DNA from: Cognatishimia activa
GTDB lineage: Bacteria; Pseudomonadota; Alphaproteobacteria; Rhodobacterales; Rhodobacteraceae
Assembly: GCF_001458335.1 (NCBI RefSeq)
Contig: NZ_CYTO01000024.1
Location: 566,857-630,856 of the forward strand
Direction: 5' to 3'
DNA length: 64,000 nucleotides
A program made the translations under genes and the position numbers. Positions 17,911 through 26,559 of this stretch are shown piece after piece. The number at the start of each line of letters is the position of its first letter. Position 1 is the first letter of the stretch. The notes beneath the pieces were generated by a model. The model had not been told where the DNA came from. It did not search any database and saw nothing but the letters and a program-made list of their open reading frames with translations.

Positions 17911-18921
17911 TTAACTGCGTCGACGACGTCTGCGTTTCGGCGCTCCGCCGTCGTCTTCGGTGCCATCTTGTGCGGACGAGAAACCACCGATTTGATCTGC
18001 GATTGATTCCAAAGTTGGACGTTCAGATCGAGGGCGTGTTTCAAGCGCTTCGCGCATTGCCACCAAATGCTCTCCTTTAGTGCCACAACAGCCGCCGATG
18101 ATCGTCGCGCCTGCATCACGCGCCATAACCGCATAGTCAGCCATCAATGTCGGTGTGCCATCGTAATGAATGTGTCCATCTACGTATTTTGGAATACCGG
18201 CATTGCCCTTCGAAATAATTGGGCGTTCAGTCCCCTGTGCAGAGAAGCCCAAGACTGTGCGCAGCAAATCAGAAGCGCCAACACCACAATTGGCCCCAAA
18301 GCCGATAGGTGGGTTTGGCAATTCTTCGACCAGTTTCACCAAATCCGCAGATGTCACGCCCATCATGGTGCGACCAGCAGTGTCAAAGCTCATGGTGCCG
18401 CACCACGGCATATCTGCAAGCGCAAACCCTTCCGCAGCAGCTTTGAATTCTTCAGGAGCGGAAATGGTTTCCAGCCAAAGAACGTCGGCACCACCTTCCT
18501 TCAATCCTTCTGCCTGTTCATGAAACATTTCCACTGCATCAGCATGGGAAAGGTCACCGACAGGCTCCATGATGTCCCCAGTCGGTCCAACGGAACCCGC
18601 GACCACAATGGGTCGATTTGCGGCATCTGCAATCTCGCGACCCAGTTCTGCAGCTATTCGATTCAATTCAAGGACACGGTTCTGAGCATCGTGCAATTTC
18701 AAACGAGATGCGTTTCCGCCGAAAGAATTGGTGAGGAACAAGTCGCTGCCAGAATCCACAGCGATTTGGTAAAGCGCTTTGATTTTAGCGGGCTCATCCG
18801 CGTTCCAAAGCTCCGGTGCGTCACCAGACATCAGGCCCATATTAAACAGGTTCGTGCCCGTCGCCCCGTCGGCCAGCAGCCAGTCGCGGGTTTCAAGCAG
18901 TTTTGTCAGAGCGTTTGTCAT
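17911..18921 (-). CDS. Homocysteine S-methyltransferase module of split methionine synthase
   Basis: The 336-residue protein is a zinc-dependent TIM-barrel homocysteine methyltransferase, equivalent to the first module of MetH and related to betaine-homocysteine methyltransferase. The zinc ligands are Cys212 in GANCG and Cys278-Cys279 in GGCCG; the N-terminus has LLADGATGTNL. Residues 325-336 form an arginine tail (GGAPKRRRRRRS) that a free-standing BHMT does not need. With a B12 carrier next door and no MetH in view, acceptance of methyl from the corrinoid protein is most likely; direct use of betaine is the alternative. ATG 18921 has AGGA seven bases upstream. Confidence 0.87.
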   Translation of the reverse strand: MTNALTKLLETRDWLLADGATGTNLFNMGLMSGDAPELWNADEPAKIKALYQIAVDSGSDLFLTNSFGGNASRLKLHDAQNRVLELNRIAAELGREIADAANRPIVVAGSVGPTGDIMEPVGDLSHADAVEMFHEQAEGLKEGGADVLWLETISAPEEFKAAAEGFALADMPWCGTMSFDTAGRTMMGVTSADLVKLVEELPNPPIGFGANCGVGASDLLRTVLGFSAQGTERPIISKGNAGIPKYVDGHIHYDGTPTLMADYAVMARDAGATIIGGCCGTKGEHLVAMREALETRPRSERPTLESIADQIGGFSSAQDGTEDDGGAPKRRRRRRS

Positions 18922-18953
18922 TGGTGTGTCCTAGGCGCGAGTCGCAAAAATAT

Positions 18954-18984
18954 TCCTCCCAATGCCAGTTTGGCACAGGGAGGA
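18954..18984 (-). terminator. Intrinsic terminator after the MprF-like gene
   Basis: Arms TCCTCCC and GGGAGGA enclose a second perfect stem TGCCA / TGGCA, and the minus strand continues ATATTTTT. It lies 38 bases after the MprF-like stop codon and 33 bases before the homocysteine methyltransferase start, so it separates the two genes. Confidence 0.75.
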
Positions 18985-19021
18985 CAATTGCAATCTCTTC
19001 ACGATGATTATGAAAGCCAGT

Positions 19022-20902
19022 TTACTCGGCTGGGAATGTTGGTGTTTTTGCCTCAGCGTAAACAGGAACTGGCTTGGGTGAGGCGCGTTTGACCGAGCGG
19101 ATCAGGTCAACTGCCGCCAAGGCGAGTTGCGCAGGTCCAGGCGCCGCCATGTAAAGCGGTTGCCAGCGTGGGTTAAAGCAAGCCTTGAATTGACGCAAAC
19201 CTGGGCCGCCTGCTTTGGTAAAGAAGTTCCGACGCAAGGATTTTTCAAGCCAATTGTGATGTGTCAAAGCGCCCGCAGGAGCAGCGGCGAGGGAAACACA
19301 CGAGACGTTTTCGTGTTTTGCCGCCTCAATGGCTGTTTGTACGAGGAGGTGCATCGTTCCGTCCGGTGCATCATCAGTGGCGCGCATGAGGTCTAAGCAC
19401 CATTCGTGGCTTGTTTTATGAAAACTTACGAAGCCGATGAGCTGCTCGCCAAGGTAAGCCAAAAATACCGCTTGACCAGAGACATAGCTTGCTTCGAACT
19501 GGCCCATCGACAACCCGCGCGCACCGCCATTGCGGGCTTCCCAGGCTTCGCTGATCTGCGCCATATCTTCAAAGGGAAGGGTGTCTTTTGCGATTGCAAT
19601 CTGAACACCAGCCTTTTCCGCCTGACGCAATTTGCGCCGCAGCTGACGGTACTTTGAACCTTCAAGTGCGTGGTCGCTTGGTACGATCAGAGCTTCATCG
19701 GATACATGGAGTACGGTCCAGCCTTCGCGGCGCGCGCGCAGTGCATGACGGCGGGAGATTTTGTATTTGCACACAACGCGGTTCTGCTCGCGCGCAATGC
19801 GCTTTAGGGGAGCGGCGAGATCGGAGGAATCTCCAATCACTGGATCAAAAATTGTCGTTAGCGTTTGGCCTGTCCGAACAACGCCACATGCACCGGCCGT
19901 GCAATGCAGGATGGATCCACCGTTTTGGCGCACAACACCCAGCTCGGCACGCGCTGACTTATTGGTCAAAGCGGTGTCGATACAGCCGTTGACGCTCTCT
20001 GCCCAACCATCAGCGCCGCGGGCAATGGGGCGCAGCACCATGATACCGCCGATTGCAGCAGGGATGGCGTAATAAACCATCCGGAACGCGAGGATCGCGG
20101 CCATCAGCTCCATTTCAGGGAAATGCGGAAGCATCGCAAGGACTGTAAGCTCGAATGGGCCGACGCCGCCGGGAGTGCCTGAAAGGATAGCTGCGCCGAG
20201 CGCAATCAGATAAATCGGGAAGAGGGCGGCAAAGCTGATATCAACGCCTGCTGGCACAAGGATCCAAAACGCTAAGGCCGCTGCTGCGACGTCCAATAGG
20301 CAGAAGCCCAGCAAGGCACCCATGGCGGGAAGTGTCGGCATTTCAACATCTTGTCCTGCACGTTTCAACACAGGGTTTAAGAAGGCGATGCCGGCAAGGC
20401 CTGTTAGAATGGCCAGAACCGAGCACGGAATGGCGAGCGGAATGTCAGCGGCTGGCAGAATGAGCACAGCGATAGAGGTGATCGCTGCCCAAGATGCCAA
20501 GAAAGCAAGTGTTACAAACGCGGTGATCTTCGCGCTTTTCACAAGACCCAGGCCCGGTTGCATGCGCCAACGTATGAACGCGCCAACCACGGCACCTGCG
20601 CCGGTGGTCTGACCAACTGAAATTGCCGCAGCACCAGTAAGCGTGGCGCGCCGGTCAGAAACGCCCGTTCGGAAATGGCGATGAGCGATCACATCATAAC
20701 GCGCGACGGCCCAAAAACTGACCCCGGTCGCAGCAAAGGCCAGCGCCCATTGCCACAGCGACACGGCCATGACCGCGCCCCAAAGCTGCGCGAAATCAAT
20801 ATGTTGGAGTTGATTGTAAAGTGCCCAACAGCAAACGATCCCGATCCCAATCGGAATAGTATGCCGCAGCACAGTTCTTGTGCGACGGATTGCCTGCCCC
20901 AA
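19022..20902 (-). CDS. MprF-like protein: short membrane flippase part fused to DUF2156 transferase
   Basis: The 626-residue protein has about eight membrane helices over residues 15-300 of the lysylphosphatidylglycerol synthase/flippase family, with the signature GTPGGVGPFELTVL, then a soluble DUF2156 acyltransferase domain (residues about 330-600). MprF proteins attach an aminoacyl group from tRNA to phosphatidylglycerol and flip the product outward, lowering surface charge and giving resistance to cationic peptides. Typical MprF has about 840 residues and 14 helices, so this one is shorter in the membrane part. The amino acid or even the lipid substrate is unclear. It is downstream of the DUF1476 gene on the same strand. 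Confidence 0.8.
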   Translation of the reverse strand: MGQAIRRTRTVLRHTIPIGIGIVCCWALYNQLQHIDFAQLWGAVMAVSLWQWALAFAATGVSFWAVARYDVIAHRHFRTGVSDRRATLTGAAAISVGQTTGAGAVVGAFIRWRMQPGLGLVKSAKITAFVTLAFLASWAAITSIAVLILPAADIPLAIPCSVLAILTGLAGIAFLNPVLKRAGQDVEMPTLPAMGALLGFCLLDVAAAALAFWILVPAGVDISFAALFPIYLIALGAAILSGTPGGVGPFELTVLAMLPHFPEMELMAAILAFRMVYYAIPAAIGGIMVLRPIARGADGWAESVNGCIDTALTNKSARAELGVVRQNGGSILHCTAGACGVVRTGQTLTTIFDPVIGDSSDLAAPLKRIAREQNRVVCKYKISRRHALRARREGWTVLHVSDEALIVPSDHALEGSKYRQLRRKLRQAEKAGVQIAIAKDTLPFEDMAQISEAWEARNGGARGLSMGQFEASYVSGQAVFLAYLGEQLIGFVSFHKTSHEWCLDLMRATDDAPDGTMHLLVQTAIEAAKHENVSCVSLAAAPAGALTHHNWLEKSLRRNFFTKAGGPGLRQFKACFNPRWQPLYMAAPGPAQLALAAVDLIRSVKRASPKPVPVYAEAKTPTFPAE

Positions 20903-20997
20903 AATCCTAGTCCTCAGTATATTCTGATCCCTCCGTCGCGTTCGGCGCGGAAGGTTGTCGGGAATATTAACAATGTCCGGATTAAAGGAGGTTTAAA

Positions 20998-21028
20998 GCG
21001 AGCGCGATGCGACACGTCATCCGCTCGC
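20998..21028 (-). terminator. Weak terminator-like hairpin after DUF1476 gene
   Basis: Arms GCGAGCG and CGCTCGC form a 7-bp stem with a long loop; the minus strand continues TTTAAAC. The stem is sound but the T run is short, so read-through into the MprF-like gene is plausible. Confidence 0.45.
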
Positions 21029-21065
21029 CTTTTGGTTGTTTTTGCAACAGTTTTCGAAGTCCCGT

Positions 21066-21386
21066 TTACGCGTCGGGGTCTTCAGCAAGCTGTCCTTTGG
21101 CGGCGATCAGGCACTCTTTGCGCTTCGCGCGGATCTCGTCAGAAGTGACTTTACCTTCAAAATCCGCTGTGACTTTACGGATCACATCCTCATCGCCTGC
21201 CTCCTCAAAGTCGGCCACGATGACGGTTTTGGCATAAGCTTCAGCCTCATCGCCGGAAATGCCCATCTTTTCAGCCGCCCACAGGCCCAACAATTTGTTG
21301 GCGCGCGCTTCGGCTTTGAAGGTCATTTCTTCATCATGTGCAAATTTCGCTTCAAATGCTGTTTCGCGGTCGTCAAATGTGTTCAT
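21066..21386 (-). CDS. DUF1476 protein, F1-ATPase inhibitor zeta subunit homologue
   Basis: The 106-residue, all-helical, charged protein starts MNTFDDRETAFEAKFAHDEE, the hallmark of DUF1476. In Paracoccus this family is the zeta subunit, which inserts its N-terminus into F1-ATPase and blocks wasteful ATP hydrolysis. Length and the N-terminal inhibitory segment are normal. It is found almost only in Alphaproteobacteria, which supports the taxonomic placement. It is divergent from purC across 157 bases. Confidence 0.88.
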   Translation of the reverse strand: MNTFDDRETAFEAKFAHDEEMTFKAEARANKLLGLWAAEKMGISGDEAEAYAKTVIVADFEEAGDEDVIRKVTADFEGKVTSDEIRAKRKECLIAAKGQLAEDPDA

Positions 21387-21543
21387 GTCCTACCTCTTGG
21401 AACTTAACGCGTTTCTCTTAATGATATGCGCATCTGCGACGGATGTCGCAAGAGGTAAGCCGACCTTGCGGCATGTTTATTCATAGCTTAAAGAGCGCCT
21501 AAGAAGCGGGGAGTCGGTTCCCGCCCATCTGGAAAGAGCTCTC

Positions 21544-22305
21544 ATGGCACGCGGCAAAAAACTCTACGAAGGCAAAGCAAAGGTTCTTTATGAAGGTCCA
21601 GAGCCGGGCACCATTGTGCAATACTTCAAGGATGATGCCACAGCGTTTAACGCTGAGAAGAAAGATGTGATTGACGGCAAAGGTGTGCTGAACAACCGCC
21701 TGAGCGAGTTTTTCATGCTGGGTCTGGACCAGATTGGCGTTCCGACACACTTCCTGAAGCGCCTGAACATGCGTGAGCAACTGGTGCGCCGCTGCGAGAT
21801 TGTTCCGCTGGAAATCATCGTGCGCAATTTTGCCGCTGGATCGATGGCCAAGCGTTTGGGTATGGAAGAGGGCACAAAGCTGCCGCGTCCGATCATCGAA
21901 TATAGCTACAAAGACGATGCTCTGGGTGATCCGCTGGTTCCAGAAGAGTATATCGCGGCCTTTGGCTGGGCGAGCCAGCACGATATGGACGACATCTATT
22001 CAATCGCAATGCGCGTGAATGACTACCTGTCCGGTGTCATGTATGGCGTTGGCATCAAACTGATCGACTTCAAAATCGAAGTGGGTCGGGTGTTTGAAGG
22101 TGACTTCCAGCGTTTGGTTGTGGCCGATGAAATCAGCCCTGATAGCTGCCGTTTGTGGGATATTGAGACCGGTAAGAAGCTCGACAAAGACGTGTTCCGT
22201 CAGGATTTGGGCAATTTGACCGATGCTTATACCGAAGTCGCACATCGTCTTGGGGTTCTGCCGAAGAACCCGACGCCGGTGACCAAGCCGACGCTGATCA
22301 ATTAA
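21544..22305 (+). CDS. purC: Phosphoribosylaminoimidazole-succinocarboxamide synthase
   Basis: PurC condenses CAIR with aspartate, using ATP, in purine synthesis. The 253-residue protein has the N-terminal [12 protein letters not shown], the SAICAR synthetase signature [15 protein letters not shown] and [12 protein letters not shown], and a normal length. The ATG is preceded by GGAAAGAG. It starts the purC-purS-purQ unit; purL is not in the window. A terminator lies between purC and purS. Confidence 0.97.
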   Translation: MARGKKLYEGKAKVLYEGPEPGTIVQYFKDDATAFNAEKKDVIDGKGVLNNRLSEFFMLGLDQIGVPTHFLKRLNMREQLVRRCEIVPLEIIVRNFAAGSMAKRLGMEEGTKLPRPIIEYSYKDDALGDPLVPEEYIAAFGWASQHDMDDIYSIAMRVNDYLSGVMYGVGIKLIDFKIEVGRVFEGDFQRLVVADEISPDSCRLWDIETGKKLDKDVFRQDLGNLTDAYTEVAHRLGVLPKNPTPVTKPTLIN

Positions 22306-22311
22306 GGGAAG

Positions 22312-22335
22312 GCCCTGCCGATGGCAGGGCTTTTT
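22312..22335 (+). terminator. Intrinsic terminator after purC
   Basis: A perfect 8-bp stem GCCCTGCC / GGCAGGGC with loop GAT is followed by five T. It sits between purC and purS, so purS-purQ transcription may depend on read-through or on another promoter. Confidence 0.85.
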
Positions 22336-22356
22336 GAGTATTTTTGCAAAGAAGAA
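22336..22356 (+). repeat. Post-hairpin repeat, copy 1
   Basis: The 21-base sequence beginning GAGTATTTTTGCAAAGAAGA follows the purC terminator and recurs identically at 37547-37567, again just after a GC-rich hairpin. It looks like a dispersed intergenic element of Rhodobacteraceae rather than coding sequence. Confidence 0.7.
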
Positions 22357-22395
22357 GCCAGAGGGTGGTTTCTTGACGAGCTGGAGAGAAATGAC

Positions 22396-22626
22396 ATGAA
22401 AGCACGTGTCTATGTGATGCTGAAAAACGGTGTTTTGGACCCACAAGGTGAAGCGGTGCGCCATGCGCTCGGTTCCCTTGGCTTTGACGGCGTAGAAGGC
22501 GTGCGTCAGGGCAAGGTGATTGAGCTGGACTTGGCGGAAGGCACCACCGAGGCAACTGTGACCGACATGTGTGAGAAGCTCCTGGCGAACACCGTGATCG
22601 AAAGCTACCGGGTGGAGCTGTCCTAA
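22396..22626 (+). CDS. purS: Phosphoribosylformylglycinamidine synthase subunit PurS
   Basis: The 76-residue protein begins [20 protein letters not shown] and is the small PurS subunit that bridges PurL and PurQ in the FGAM synthase complex. The ATG at 22396 has GGAGA upstream and gives the standard length; longer in-frame starts would include the purC terminator and are unlikely. Its stop overlaps the purQ start (TAATG), indicating translational coupling. Confidence 0.95.
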   Translation: MKARVYVMLKNGVLDPQGEAVRHALGSLGFDGVEGVRQGKVIELDLAEGTTEATVTDMCEKLLANTVIESYRVELS

Positions 22627-23294
22627 TGAAAGCGGCGGTTGTTGTTTTTCCGGGATCAAACTGTGACCGCGACCTCGCGGTGGCATTTGAGCGCGCCGGA
22701 GCAGATGTCACCATGGTGTGGCACAAAGAGACTGAGCTGCCTGAAGGCATCGATATTGTTGGTGTTCCTGGCGGCTTTTCCTATGGCGACTACCTGCGCT
22801 GTGGTGCGATTGCTGCGAACTCTCCGATCTGCCGCGCGGTTGTGAAACATGCTCAAGCGGGCGGTTACGCCTTGGGTGTTTGCAATGGTTTCCAGATCCT
22901 GACAGAGACCGGTCTTTTGCCCGGCGCGTTGCGTCGTAATGCGGGTCTAAAATACATCTGCCGGACGGTAGGCTTGAAAGTTGAAACTTCTCAGAGCGCT
23001 TTCACCGTTGGCTACAATGCCGGTGACGTGATCGATATCCCGATCGCGCACCATGATGGCAACTACTTTGCGGATCCTGATACGCTGTCTTTGTTGAAAG
23101 ACAACGACCGCGTTGCTTTCACCTACACCGACAATCCAAACGGGTCCGTGGAAGACATTGCGGGTGTGCTCTCTGCGAACAAGCGGGTGCTTGGCATGAT
23201 GCCTCACCCAGAGCGCGCGGCGGATTCCGGCCATGGCGGCACCGATGGGACGGCAATGTTTAGCGCATTGATGGACCAAGTGGTCACAGCCTGA
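22626..23294 (+). CDS. purQ: Phosphoribosylformylglycinamidine synthase subunit PurQ
   Basis: PurQ is the glutamine amidotransferase subunit that supplies ammonia to FGAM synthase. The 222-residue protein has the class I triad: Cys86 in GVCNGFQIL and the histidine and glutamate in MMPHPERA. Its start codon overlaps the purS stop codon. PurL must be encoded elsewhere. Confidence 0.97.
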   Translation: MKAAVVVFPGSNCDRDLAVAFERAGADVTMVWHKETELPEGIDIVGVPGGFSYGDYLRCGAIAANSPICRAVVKHAQAGGYALGVCNGFQILTETGLLPGALRRNAGLKYICRTVGLKVETSQSAFTVGYNAGDVIDIPIAHHDGNYFADPDTLSLLKDNDRVAFTYTDNPNGSVEDIAGVLSANKRVLGMMPHPERAADSGHGGTDGTAMFSALMDQVVTA

Positions 23295-23331
23295 CTTGAG
23301 TGCGCCGCTCAGGCGGCGTACCGTACCGCTT

Positions 23332-25110
23332 ATGAGCGGGGAAACTTTGAATAGCACCAAACCTAGTCGACTGCGGACGATCTCGTGGCGCGTACGCGCG
23401 TCGATTTTGCTGCTGACGGTGGTGGCAGGCGCAGTGATTTGGTTCACCAACGCGCTGCTGACGGACCGGTTCACCCAAAACACCCATAACCGCGCAGAAC
23501 TACGGCTTGCGCTTTATTCCGGGAACCTGCTTTCGGAACTGCGTCGCAGTGCAATCGTGCCCCAGCTTTTGGCGCGGGACCCGGAATTGATCCGCGCCTT
23601 GGAAACCGGGGACTTTAGCTCGTCCACAGCGCGATTGATCTCTTTTGTTGAAGAAATTGGTGCGGCGTCGCTTGTGTTGCTCGATACCGATGGACGTACC
23701 GTTGCGGCGACGGATCGCAACCGTTTGGGCGAAAATCACCGGCAATCGGCCTATTTTGTCGATGCGATGCGCGCCAATGCAACGGTGTTCACCGTCGAGC
23801 CACGGCAAGGGGTGGGCTATAGTTTTACCTATTCGCGTCGTCTGGATAACCAGAATGTAGCGCTTGGGGTCATCGTTGTTGAGGTGGATCTACAGAAGTT
23901 CGAACGCGCTTGGGCGGGGATTTCCGATGCGGTGCTCGTGACTGACTCAGAGGGCACCATCATCCTTGCGACCGAGCCGCGCTGGCGTGGATTGACGGAA
24001 GAGGCGGCACTTGTGCGCCAACCGGCGCAAGGGGCCATTGAACGGGCTATTCAGGCGACTTCGGATTGGACGTCACTTTCCGCGGACGCGTATGTGCAGG
24101 GCGAGGCGGTGATGCGCAAGGAATCCCGCATCCCGTTCAGGGGGTGGCAGATGGCCAGTTTCACCACCTATGCCTCTGTGCGCGAACGGGTGAATGCGGT
24201 GCTTGCGCTGGAAATCATGGGATTCGCCATTCTACTGGCGCTGGCCTTCTATTTTCTCAGCCGAAAGAACGCGTTGCGTATGGCGTTGTTTCAACGTGAA
24301 TCGGCGAGCCTTCGCGCATTGAACCATAGGCTGCAGCGAGAAATCGCCGAGCGTGAACGCATGCAAATGAGCCTTGAAGTGGCAGAGCAAAGCCTCGCGC
24401 AGAGCTCGAAACTGGCCGCTTTGGGCGAGATGTCTGCCGCGGTTTCCCACGAACTTAATCAGCCATTGGCGGCGATGAAAACCTACCTTGCTGGTGCGCG
24501 ACTTTTGCTAAGGCGGAACCGCCCGGAAGAAGCGCTGACATCGTTTACACGCATTGATGATCTGATCGAGCGCATGGGGTCCATTACCAAGCAGCTCAAG
24601 AGCTACGCGCGTAAGGGCGGCGAGGACTTTCGCCCAGTAGAACTTGGGGGTGCGCTCGGGTCAGCGCTTTCGATGATGGAGCCGCAACTGCGCCAGAGAC
24701 ATGTTAAAATCAGCCGTATCATTCCTGATGATCCGGTGATGGTCATGGGGGATCAGGTGCGCATTGAACAGGTGATGGTGAACCTGTTGCGCAACGCCCT
24801 TGATGCCACCAAAGGGGTAGATGACCCAGAGATCGAAGTCCTGCTGGCTGCCGGTGAAACTGCCACTTTGACCGTGCGCGACAATGGTCCGGGTATTCAG
24901 GATCTCGATAGCCTGTTTGAACCATTTTACACCACCAAACAGCCCGGCGATGGGGTTGGGCTGGGGCTTGCCATTTCCTCGGGGATCGTGAACGACCTAG
25001 GGGGACGGTTGACCGCTCGCAATGGGCAGGCGCCGGATGGCAAAGGGCAGGGGGCTGTATTTGAGGTGCAGTTGCCTATCTTAAGTGGTGAAATTGAAGC
25101 TGCGGAATAA
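23332..25110 (+). CDS. DctB-like sensor histidine kinase
   Basis: The 592-residue protein has an N-terminal membrane helix (about residues 15-37), a large periplasmic double-PAS/Cache sensor, a second helix near residue 290, a coiled-coil (LNHRLQREIAERERMQ), and a kinase core with His373 in SAAVSHELNQPLAAMKTYL followed by N, G1 (VRDNGPGIQD) and G2 (GVGLGLAIS) boxes. The architecture matches DctB, which senses C4-dicarboxylates. I prefer ATG 23332; a TTG at 23296 is the alternative. It begins 37 bases after purQ and is followed 17 bases later by its DctD-like regulator. No dicarboxylate transporter lies nearby. Confidence 0.85.
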   Translation: MSGETLNSTKPSRLRTISWRVRASILLLTVVAGAVIWFTNALLTDRFTQNTHNRAELRLALYSGNLLSELRRSAIVPQLLARDPELIRALETGDFSSSTARLISFVEEIGAASLVLLDTDGRTVAATDRNRLGENHRQSAYFVDAMRANATVFTVEPRQGVGYSFTYSRRLDNQNVALGVIVVEVDLQKFERAWAGISDAVLVTDSEGTIILATEPRWRGLTEEAALVRQPAQGAIERAIQATSDWTSLSADAYVQGEAVMRKESRIPFRGWQMASFTTYASVRERVNAVLALEIMGFAILLALAFYFLSRKNALRMALFQRESASLRALNHRLQREIAERERMQMSLEVAEQSLAQSSKLAALGEMSAAVSHELNQPLAAMKTYLAGARLLLRRNRPEEALTSFTRIDDLIERMGSITKQLKSYARKGGEDFRPVELGGALGSALSMMEPQLRQRHVKISRIIPDDPVMVMGDQVRIEQVMVNLLRNALDATKGVDDPEIEVLLAAGETATLTVRDNGPGIQDLDSLFEPFYTTKQPGDGVGLGLAISSGIVNDLGGRLTARNGQAPDGKGQGAVFEVQLPILSGEIEAAE

Positions 25111-25127
25111 GCGCGGAGACGACGAAT

Positions 25128-26462
25128 ATGGCACAGGCAATGAAGATCGCGATTGTGGATGACGAGAAAGACATGCGTCAGTCCATCAGCCAATGGTTGG
25201 CCCTGTCAGGATATGACACGGAAACATTTGCCAGCGCCGAGGATGCGCTGAAGGTGCTAGGGCCTGAATATCCGGGCATCGTGATTTCTGACATTAAGAT
25301 GCCGGGCATGGATGGCATGCAGTTTCTGAAGAAACTGATGGGGTCAGACAGTGCGCTGCCGGTTATTATGATCACCGGCCACGGTGACGTACCCATGGCG
25401 GTCGAGGCGATGCGCGTGGGCGCGTTTGATTTCCTTGAAAAGCCGTTTAACCCGGATCGCATGAGCCAGTTGGCCAAGAAGGCTGCAAATGCGCGCCGCT
25501 TGACCTTGGACAACCGTATTTTGCGCAAGGAGCTGTCTGACGGCTCCCAGCTGATGAAAAAGCTGATTGGCTCTTCACCGGTTATAACGCGTTTGAAAGA
25601 GGATATCCTCGATCTGGGGCAGGCCGATGGCCACGTTCTGATCGATGGCGAAACCGGCACCGGTAAGACGTTGGTCGCCCATGCGCTGCACGCGGTGGGC
25701 AGCCGTGCAGGTAAGAAATTCGTTCTGGAAAGCTGTTCCGCTCTGGAAGAGGACGCATTGGCGAAACGCCTGTTTGGTCCAATGTTGCCGGAAGACACGC
25801 AATTGCCTGCGATTGAAGAAGCGCGCGGCGGTACGCTTGTGTTGGAAGATGTCGAAGCGCTGTCTGACACGCTACAGGCGCGTTTGCTGAGTGTGATCAA
25901 CGATCAAGGCACGCCCGCTGAAACCCGTATCATCGCGATTTGTAACCTGCAGGAACAAAACCGTACCTGCGAAGACGCGCTGCGGTCTGATCTGTTCTAT
26001 CGCCTGGCTGCATTGCGCATCACGGTGCCACCGCTGCGTCAACGGGGCGAGGATATCCTGACGCTGTTTACCCGCCATGCAGAGCAATTCTCGGATGAAT
26101 ATGGCTGTGACGCACCGCAGGTATCCGCACAAGAGGCGGCGCAATTGTTGCAAGCGCCTTGGCCGGGCAATGTGCGTCAGCTGATCAATCTGGCGGAACG
26201 CGCTGTGCTGCAATCTCGTCGGGGTGGGGGCACCATTGCGTCGCTCTTGATGAATGATCACGAAGAAATGCAACCGGTTATGACCACCGAAGGCAAGCCA
26301 CTGAAAGAATACGTGGAAGCGTTTGAGCGTATGTTGATAGACAACACCATGCGTCGCCATCGAGGCTCGATTGCGTCGGTCATGGAGGAGCTGTGCCTGC
26401 CACGCCGGACCTTGAACGAGAAGATGGCAAAATACGGCCTGCAACGGGCGGATTATCTCTAA
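25128..26462 (+). CDS. DctD-like response regulator lacking the sigma-54 GAFTGA loop
   Basis: The 444-residue protein has a receiver domain with phospho-acceptor Asp55 (ISDIKMPGMDG), an AAA+ domain with Walker A GETGTGKT (174-181), and a Fis-type helix-turn-helix at the end (MEELCLPRRTLNEKMAKYGL). In sigma-54 activators, LFGHEKGAFTGA should follow the first strand; here LFG runs straight into PMLPEDTQLPAIEEARGG, so the loop is deleted. The Walker B position reads LVLEDVE (Glu240-Asp241) instead of LFLDEI. It therefore probably does not open sigma-54 promoters and may act with the housekeeping sigma factor, as Rhodobacter capsulatus NtrC does. It is paired with the DctB-like kinase. Confidence 0.87.
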   Translation: MAQAMKIAIVDDEKDMRQSISQWLALSGYDTETFASAEDALKVLGPEYPGIVISDIKMPGMDGMQFLKKLMGSDSALPVIMITGHGDVPMAVEAMRVGAFDFLEKPFNPDRMSQLAKKAANARRLTLDNRILRKELSDGSQLMKKLIGSSPVITRLKEDILDLGQADGHVLIDGETGTGKTLVAHALHAVGSRAGKKFVLESCSALEEDALAKRLFGPMLPEDTQLPAIEEARGGTLVLEDVEALSDTLQARLLSVINDQGTPAETRIIAICNLQEQNRTCEDALRSDLFYRLAALRITVPPLRQRGEDILTLFTRHAEQFSDEYGCDAPQVSAQEAAQLLQAPWPGNVRQLINLAERAVLQSRRGGGTIASLLMNDHEEMQPVMTTEGKPLKEYVEAFERMLIDNTMRRHRGSIASVMEELCLPRRTLNEKMAKYGLQRADYL

Positions 26463-26559
26463 GTTTGCAACAGCTTGTCACGCTTAGTGATCGCAGGTGT
26501 CATTGGTTCGTTACACGAAGATTGGTATCTCACGGCCATTCTTTTGACCGGAGTTTCCA

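Noticed and set aside
18922-19021. SAM/SAH or SAM-II riboswitch upstream of the homocysteine methyltransferase
   Set aside because: The hairpin with a T run fits the terminator of the preceding gene, and I could not match a known riboswitch core.
20984-21237. Plus-strand AAAGGAGG with a downstream ATG frame
   Set aside because: The ATG is 15 bases away, too far for that site, and the frame is antisense to the DUF1476 gene.
25178-25900. Minus-strand frame opposite the DctD-like gene
   Set aside because: Ser-rich shadow without a start signal; the plus strand encodes receiver and AAA+ domains.
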